64,000 nt of DNA, from positions 15,362,462 through 15,426,461 of the forward strand of contig NW_022098044.1 of the NCBI RefSeq assembly GCF_002288925.2, written 5' to 3'. Position 1 is the first letter of the stretch. Every line of letters starts with the position of its first letter. The DNA is from Delphinapterus leucas. Its lineage: Eukaryota; Chordata; Mammalia; Artiodactyla; Monodontidae. The position numbers and the translations under genes are program-made. Below are positions 57,250-64,000 of the stretch, piece by piece. Below the pieces are notes generated by a model. It was given only the letters and a program-made list of their open reading frames with translations. It made no database searches and was not told the origin of the DNA.

Positions 57250-57660
57250 GTATGTATTAGCAACAGTTGCCACAGTGATGCTGAATAGCAAACCACCCCC
57301 AAACTCAGTGGCTCACAATAATTCACATTTATTCTTTTGTTCAAGAGTCTGCAGGCCATTTGCATTACTATGGGCCCAACTGGGCAAGCTGGGCTTGGCT
57401 CTGGGATGTTGGTTGGGTTCAATTCAGTTCCATGTGTGTTTTTCTAGGGCCAAGGCTCAGAATCAACAGCTATCTGAGCCATGCTTTTCTCAAAATGGGT
57501 CACCAGAACACCAAGCTAAGCCAAAAGACACAAGCACATTTAAGGTCTCTGCTTCCATCACAATTAATAACATTCCATTTGTCAAAGCAAGTCACCTGGT
57601 AACCCCACCATCAATGAGGTAGAGTAAATTTCACCCAGAATAGTTTAGGAAAGGAACTGA
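57250..57660. repeat. Old interspersed repeat, family not named
   Basis: It shows 'ccaaactcagtggctcacaa', 'cacatttattcttttgttca' and 'cacctggtaaccccaccatc', the order of a common mammalian repeat. The 124-codon plus frame here (57248-57622) runs through it and is not taken as a gene. Confidence 0.4.
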
Positions 57661-57717
57661 TTATTCAATGGAAGATAATTTCAGCCATCACACTATCATC
57701 ATAATGTTATATTAATA

Positions 57718-57746
57718 GATGATGGTGGTGATGACGATGATGATGG
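57718..57746. repeat. (GAT)n short tandem repeat
   Basis: Imperfect GAT/GGT/GAC triplets over about 29 bp. Confidence 0.85.
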
Positions 57747-59989
57747 GTAGGTAGAAAAATAATCATTGATTCTCTCCACTGCTTTTTCTTCGTTGCCAAT
57801 TCTGCGCCAGGGTCTACCTTAGCCACTTTCCCAAGTAATGTGAAGCTTTCCTAACCATATGGTGATTTTGATGTGTGGTTTCAAAGGATGACTTCAGAGA
57901 CATCTGAGTTGTGCAAATTCTTTCCATCAGCTTGGAAACAGACAAACACAAACTAAACAAGTGACCAAATGCAACCTATTCTTTGCTTGTACACCTTGTA
58001 CATTCATGGTTTTTGTGCCTCCTTGGACATCTCTGAGCCTTAGTTTTCCTAATCTGAAAAATGAAAAGATGTTCTCTTAAGTTCTCCCTACTTTACTGAG
58101 TATTTTCCATAAATGAAAGGACTTCTCCTTTACACAGTTTAGTATCATGCATTTTAAGCAAAACAGAAATGCATTGAACATAGTTGATGGACATTCATCA
58201 GAGGGAGGACTCAGATTAAATGCCAGGTTCTGTTCAGCCACAAAATAATTCATGGACAATGCAAGGGACTCACAACATGCATGCCTTGGCCCTTGCAGTG
58301 TTGAGCTAGGCAACTGGAAGAGCACAGTCCAATGTAAAGCCAGGTGTCATGTCTTAGGAACTCCCTCCTATAATTACAGAAGTAGAGCACATTGGGTGGA
58401 GGTAGGGGAGTTAGATATGAGATATGAAGGAAAAAAGAAGATATTTATCAGGTGTTATTTGGCAATACAACCTTCTTGCTGTCCCTTATTCATTGTTCAG
58501 GCCTACAGGAAGGAGGAGAAGGCCTCTCAACCACCCATGGATGGCAGCTATCAAGTCTACAGAAACAACAAATGAAAGATAATCTTACTGAGTTTGGTCA
58601 TCTCTATCCTGCAATTCCATTGGTTTATTAGCTAAAGGAAAAGCACTCAAGCTACAAGGTAAAGAATTTGAGTTGGGCATGAGGAAGCTGTCCCATCTTA
58701 GGAGGCTAATCAATATTGAAATATCTTGAAGTTAGTTGACAACTTGTCTCTTCCAATCTCTTGGTATGGAGGGGTGAAGGAGGACTGACTGACATTTATT
58801 GTTAATAAGGAACAGACAGTCTCACATACAGTATCCCATTAAACACCATAAGAGCCCAGCCAGGTAAGTACAATAACCTGATATATTCAGAAAAGAATCC
58901 AGGATTGTTTGGGTTAAACACATTATTACACAAGGACATGCTGTTAGGAAAAGGAAATGGTGGAAATAACATCAAACCTAGCCTTTGATTTTTCCAACAT
59001 ATTGCATTTTTATTTTTAAAATATGCACCTAGATTCAGAAAGTTCTATTGGTTATGGCTCAAAGCAGGGAGATAGACTAAATTAATGCTCACAAAATCCC
59101 TTTCAGTCCCAGACATCTGTGAGTCTATGATATATAGCAAATGGTTTCCTCTGCAAACCCAAACCCTAGGGTACATGTACGTATTTTTTCCTTGTTTTCA
59201 GCTGTCAGCTCCTTGACTACCCCTCATGGCCGCTTTGCAAGTCTTGATTGCCAAGCATTTATTTTCTTTTTCCAGTTTGTCTGGAAGACAGAAAACCTCA
59301 GGAGGGGATTGTTGGGCTTTTGATATAAGGCACATGAAATATTTGTAATTATGGATTACATTTTTGTACCCAGTAAATGACTGAAAGGAGTCCTGTGATA
59401 GAAACTTTTAGAAGATAATTGAATGTGTCAAGTATATCAAAAAATTATGTACTTGCTCTACCTCTGCAAACTGTGATAAATAGACTATTGTCTGGACTTG
59501 GCATTTTCTTTTGCATTGTAAAATTATTGTAGCCCTTGTCACTGAATTTTTTGTTAACAACTCAAAGAAACCCTTGGACTAGAATTCACCTTCTTGATGC
59601 CAAATACTGCACAGGGTTACCTATAAAATAGTAAAAATAATAATAGTTCAAAACTTCAATTTATTTTTACCCTTATCCCAGATGAAGGAAATGTGTATTT
59701 TTTTAGCAAATTTATCTGGTTAAAAATGGGGCATGTCTCATGCTTGAGTAAAAATTAGCATTCCTCTAACTGAATAATGAAATGAGAGAAAAAGCACTTA
59801 TTCTTCATTATTTATGTTTCTAATTGTGTCCTTTGCATAATTGCCTTGAAACAGAAGCACCTTATTAAAATGGACAATCAATAACAGCAATAGAATTCCC
59901 AAGCAGAAGAACAAAACAAAATATAAATTAAAACTTCCTGTTAAATCCCAACAGTATATAGTGTGGCCTGACCAAGAAGATTTGAGCTT
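57747..59989. other. Mostly single-copy; weak MIR traces
   Basis: Faint MIR-like text occurs near 58015-58075 ('gagccttagttttcctaatc') and 58785-58950 ('ctgacatttattgttaataa', 'acagtatcccattaaacacc'). No gene is seen. Confidence 0.4.
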
Positions 59990-60980
59990 GTTTAAACGTA
60001 TATAAATCAGAAAAAATAGTAAGAGTGAATGGAAATGAAGAGGGATCAAATCTAAACACAGGACTGAGGTGAGAATTTTTCAAGCTCGAAAAGAGTGGCA
60101 GACCTAACAAAGGAAAAGAGCAATAGGTATTTCACATACAAATTACAATTTTTCTCAAAATTGCTTAACAGGCAAATAAACCAGGGGAAATACTTGCTCC
60201 AAACAGGACAAAGGGTGATACCCTTAATAAGAGAAGAGCTCACACCAAAAAGTAATAATAAAAGCATCAAGTTCCCAATAAATAAAAGGGGGAAAGAACA
60301 AAGACAATTTAAAACAGACACATCAATGGCTAATAAACATTTGAACATTTTTCAACCTCACTCATTATCAATGAAGTGGAAATTAGAATAACAATGAGAT
60401 GCTATTTTTAACCTATCAGATTAATAGAACTGTAAAGAATGAGAGTATTCAATACTAGAGATTCAGTGCTGTGATACAGACACACTCAACACAACTGGAA
60501 GGATTACAAAATAGTTGGAGCCTTCAGGAAAGGAACGGGACGTACAATGTGAGAGCCTTTAAAATATTTGTAATATTTGTACTCCTCACCTCCAAAATTT
60601 TGTTTCTATGATTCTATTGATGGAAATGATCTGAAATGAAGACAGAGTTCTCTGTTAAAGATTTTCATTGCAATGCTGTTTGTAATATTAAAATTTGGAA
60701 ACATACGAAGTTTCCAAAAATAATGGTGATATTAAACACATTGGAATAGAAAATGTAGCCACTCAAATATCTGTAAAGTATTTTGAATAATATCATAAAA
60801 TGCCTAGGTTTTAGTGTAAAACATAAAAGTAGAGCATAAAAGTTTATATGTGGATTGAGATCAAAGATGTAAAATATGTATAAACAAATGGCTCGTATGG
60901 ATTATAACAGAATGTTAATCATGGTTATATTTGGTTGGTGAGATTACAGGGAGAGTGACCATGTAATTTATTTTCCAAGT
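59990..60980 (+). mobile_element. Old L1ME-like LINE, sense
   Basis: It shows 'acatttttcaacctcactca', 'aataacaatgagatgctatt', 'atgctgtttgtaatattaaa' and 'ttggtgagattacagggaga', the order of the old L1 ORF2 C-terminus and 3'UTR. The start point is approximate; no open frame. Confidence 0.65.
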
Positions 60981-61119
60981 GGGGACATGGGAGATGAAAA
61001 GGGGCCTGGAAGAATGGTTACAAACTGAATTGTTCCCGTTATATGGTCACACTTCTCGCAGATCACCTTCAAGTGAATTTTTGCTGGGCTCTTCCATTCA
61101 AAATTTCTCAAAAAATCTT

Positions 61120-61715
61120 TTCTCCCCCAATGTTCATTGCAACACTCTTTACAATAGGCAGGACATGGGAGCAACCTAAATGTCCATCGATGGAGGAATG
61201 GATAAAGAAGATGTGGTACATGTATACAATGGACTATTACTCAGCCATAAAAAAGAACAAAATAATGCCATTTGCAGTGACATGGATGAACCTAGAGACT
61301 GTCATGTTGAATGAAGTAAGTCAGACAGAGAAAGACAAATATCTTATGATATCGCTTATATGTGGAATCTAAAAAACTGGTACAAATCAACCTATATACA
61401 AAACAGAAATGGAGTCACAGATGTAGAAAACAAACTTATGGCTACCAAGGGGGAAAGTGAGGTGGGGGAGGGATAAATTGGGAGATTGGGATTGACATAT
61501 ACACACTACTATACATAAAATAGATAACAAATAAGGACCTACTGTACAGCACAGGGAACTCTACTCGGTACTCTGTAATGACCTATATGGGAAAATAATC
61601 TAAAAAAGAGTGGATATACGTATATGTATAACTGACTCACCTGCACAGCAGAAACTAATATAACATTGTACATCAACTATGCTCCAATAAAAAATTAATT
61701 ATAAAAAATAAAAGA
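61120..61715 (+). mobile_element. L1 3' end, sense, sister of the copy at 3.9 kb
   Basis: ORF2 tail (peptide TMDYYSAIKKNKIMPFAVTW within 61043-61372), then 3'UTR text 'gataaattgggagattggga', 'ctgtacagcacagggaactc' and 'gctccaataaaaaattaatt'. Very similar to 4030-4656 but without the AT expansion. The left end is not fixed. Confidence 0.9.
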
Positions 61716-61984
61716 GTTTATAGAATAAAATTTCTGCACAGGAATGAAAAAAAATATATTTTCTCAAAGTTTCCAAGGAGAATCTTTCTGATTACAGAGT
61801 GCTGAACTCACAACCCACATGTCTATGAGAAGGGACATATCAGGGAACACCTTCTGACACTAAAACCAATGGGAGTGTTCCTTGTGTTAAAGTCCTTATA
61901 TATTTTTCAGACCAGTACTATTTCTTTTACAAAAGGATTCCTCCTCATTAGCAAAATGCTACATGTTCAACCAGGTGACATTTC

Positions 61985-62472
61985 ACAATGTCTGGTGACA
62001 TTTATTTAAATTGAAATATAGTTGATTTACAATATTGTGTTAGTTCAGGAGTAAAGCATAGGGATTCCATTATTTTATTTCAGATTATATTCCATTATAG
62101 TTTATTACAAGATATTGAATATAATTCCCTGTGCTATACAGTAAATCCTCGTTGCTTATCTATTTTATGTATAGTAGTTTGTACCTATTAATACCATACT
62201 CTTAATTTATCCTCCCCCCCTTCCTTTCCCTTTTTGTAACCATAAGTTCATTTTCTATGTCTGTGAGTCTGTTTCTGTTTTTCTATAGATTCATGTGTAC
62301 TATTCTTTAGATTCCACATATAAGTGATATTATATAATATTTGTCTTTCTCTGTCTGACTTACTTCACTAAGAATAATATTCTCTAGGTCCATCCATGTT
62401 GCTGCAAATGATAATATTTCATTCTGTTTTATGGCTGAGTAATATTCCATTGTATATATACACCACATCTTC
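61985..62472 (-). mobile_element. L1 3' end, antisense (outer)
   Basis: It shows 'gaaatatagttgatttacaa', 'ccctgtgctatacagtaaat', 'gtctgacttacttcactaag' and 'tatggctgagtaatattcca'. A second L1 3' end interrupts it near 62473. Confidence 0.9.
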
Positions 62473-62840
62473 TTTTTTAAAATTTTTATTGGAGTATAGT
62501 TGCTTTACAATGTCTTGTTAGTTTCTAATGTACAGCAAAGTGAATCAGCTATATGTATACATATATATCCCCTCTTTTTTGGATTTCCTTCCCATTTAGG
62601 TCACCACAGAGCATTGAGCAGAGTTCCCTGAGCTATACATTATGTTCTCATTAGTAATCTATTTTATACATAGTATCAATAGTATATATATGTCAATCCC
62701 AATCTCCCAATTCATCCCACTCCCCCCTTTCCCCTTGGTATCCATAAATTTTTTCTCTGTGTCTGTGTCTCTATTTCTGCTTTGTAAATAAGATCGTCTA
62801 TACCATTTTTTTCAGATTCCACGTATATGAGAAATTATAC
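62473..62840 (-). mobile_element. L1 3' end, antisense (inner/right)
   Basis: A fresh L1 tail starts with 'tttttattggagtatagttg' and runs through 'gagttccctgagctatacat' and 'gtcaatcccaatctcccaat' to 'cagattccacgtatatgaga'. Confidence 0.88.
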
Positions 62841-63339
62841 TGATTTGCTGGGTAAGTAGAAGAGCTCAGTAAAAATTCATTTGTAGGTGGTCTGGAAGAA
62901 CTGTGGTTTGGAAAATGCTTGGTATGAGAAATAGATGAGGAGAGTGGAAAGATTTAATGTTGCATGAGCATATGCAAAGCCCGAAGTAGTTTAACAAAGT
63001 AGTGAGTTCCCTGTCACTGGAGGCATTTGAGTTGGGACTGAGTGACTCCACCAGGGATGTTCTTAAAGAGAACTGAAGGCTGCTTCTGAGATACCAGCCC
63101 TGGGATCTGGGGTTCTCTGGAAGACCAGTCCCATCCCACTCTCAGTCCCTAGCTTTTCTCAGGACTGGGCTCTACCCCAGAGAGGTAAGGCTGTCCAGGC
63201 AGTTCACTGCAGGCGCAGCCACACCTGAGCAGAGTCAGAGCTAGCAGGGAGTGGGGAGCTGAAACTCTACTCAGAACACTACCTTATATTTGAGTATACC
63301 CTTTTCAAAGTAGTTTCACATACCTTTATGATTTTTCAA
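62841..63339. other. Single-copy sequence, no gene seen
   Basis: No repeat or coding signal was recognised. Confidence 0.45.
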
Positions 63340-63590
63340 AAATTGCATATTTTTTTTATTGAACACAGAGCATTCCCAGGATTCCAGAAACCCTCTAATT
63401 CCCTCTCCTAATCATAACCCTTCTTCCCCCAAAGGTAACCAGCATCCTTACTTCTTGTTCATCTGGCCTGTTTTTAAACCCTTCTAAATGGAATCATGCA
63501 GGATGTGCTCTCTACATCTGCCTTCCTTCACCCAACAATATGTTTGTGAGATTTCTCCATATTATTACTCTATAGCATTTAATTCTCATA
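63340..63590 (-). mobile_element. Old L1M 3'UTR fragment, antisense
   Basis: It shows 'ttaaacccttctaaatggaa', 'atgcaggatgtgctctctac' and 'ttgtgagatttctccatatt' in antisense L1M 3'UTR order. Confidence 0.6.
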
Positions 63591-63770
63591 GAAACACCAA
63601 AGGGGGGAGGTGGTTCAGAAGGGCTCTACAACTTGTCATGGAGATAAAGAAATGAACCCAAGAGATTAACTGACTTGTCCAAAGTCACGTTAACCAATAA
63701 CTTGTCAGTAAGTGGTACCTGGATCTCCAGGCTCCAGTCTAGGTTTCTTCCCTTGCACTGTGTTGACAGC
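63591..63770 (+). mobile_element. MIR SINE
   Basis: It shows 'ggagataaagaaatgaaccc', 'gacttgtccaaagtcacgtt', 'gtaagtggtacctggatctc' and 'tccagtctaggtttcttccc' in sense MIR order. Confidence 0.8.
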
Positions 63771-63784
63771 CCCAAGAAGTATGG

Positions 63785-63965
63785 CTTGGTGGGCACAGTG
63801 TGGGGACTGGGTTTCCACATTTGGCTCTCCTACTCACCACTTTTGTGACTTTGGGCAAGCCTCCTACCTTCTCGGGAACTTGAATGCCTCTTTTGTAGAA
63901 TGGTACCCTGATATCAATGCCTCCAAGGCAGTCAGTTAATGGTTGTTAAGTGGATGAATAAATGG
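63785..63965 (-). mobile_element. MIR SINE, antisense
   Basis: It shows 'tgtgactttgggcaagcctc', 'gcctcttttgtagaatggta' and 'gttaagtggatgaataaatg' in reverse MIR order. It lies tail-to-tail with the previous MIR. Confidence 0.8.
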
Positions 63966-64000
63966 GTGGTTCTGGAAAGACAGTCTCATACTAGGGAAAG

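Noticed and set aside
1..64000. A prokaryotic-style operon, defence system or other new multi-gene system
   Set aside because: The sequence is mammalian repeat-rich DNA with no multi-gene coding array; nothing supports such a system.

Overview
This window looks like intergenic or intronic nuclear DNA from a mammal, most likely a cetacean. The clearest sign is six tRNA-derived SINEs. Four carry the 'ggcttccctggtgg' head and two the 'gagttccctgg' head of the CHR-type tRNA-Glu family of whales and hippos. They lie among artiodactyl/cetacean-type LINE-1 (L1) copies, with old mammalian MIR, L2, MLT1 and L1M remnants underneath. I found no host protein-coding gene, functional tRNA or rRNA gene, CRISPR array or bacterial feature. 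Family names come from recognising consensus patterns by eye, not from a database search.

Layout. 1-3.7 kb: antisense L1 sequence made of two different L1 copies. The right-hand one keeps its 5' UTR with a YY1-type site, plus decayed ORF1 and ORF2. 3.9-4.7 kb: a sense L1 3' end with an 11-bp target-site duplication (TSD). 4.7-10 kb: mostly single-copy DNA with one MIR, one SINE and old L1 pieces. 10-15 kb: a nearly full-length antisense L1 truncated in its 5' UTR; its ORF1 and ORF2 are broken and the reverse-transcriptase FADD box reads FADH. 15-29 kb: L1-free DNA holding MIRs, a hAT-like element, an MLT1 LTR, a probable ERV1 LTR, one SINE and a possible conserved non-coding element near 21.45-21.79 kb.

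29-50 kb: mainly nested antisense L1M remnants. They include a foldback formed by two inverted L1 3' ends (39.9-40.6 kb) and a young L1 tail inside an old L1 (48.8-49.2 kb). 50-53 kb: single-copy DNA with the longest ORF outside L1 (234 codons, minus strand) and a purine-rich tract. 53-55.4 kb: a long L2 copy split by an MLT1 LTR. 56-57.2 kb: two SINEs with exact TSDs, one of them inside a MIR. 60-64 kb: L1 remnants in both orientations and two MIRs.

The window reads as layers of retrotransposition rather than cooperating genes. Every L1 coding region I could follow is broken. I did not find a credible undescribed system. The best leads are the candidate conserved element, the L1 foldback, the composite L1 at the left edge and the 234-codon ORF.
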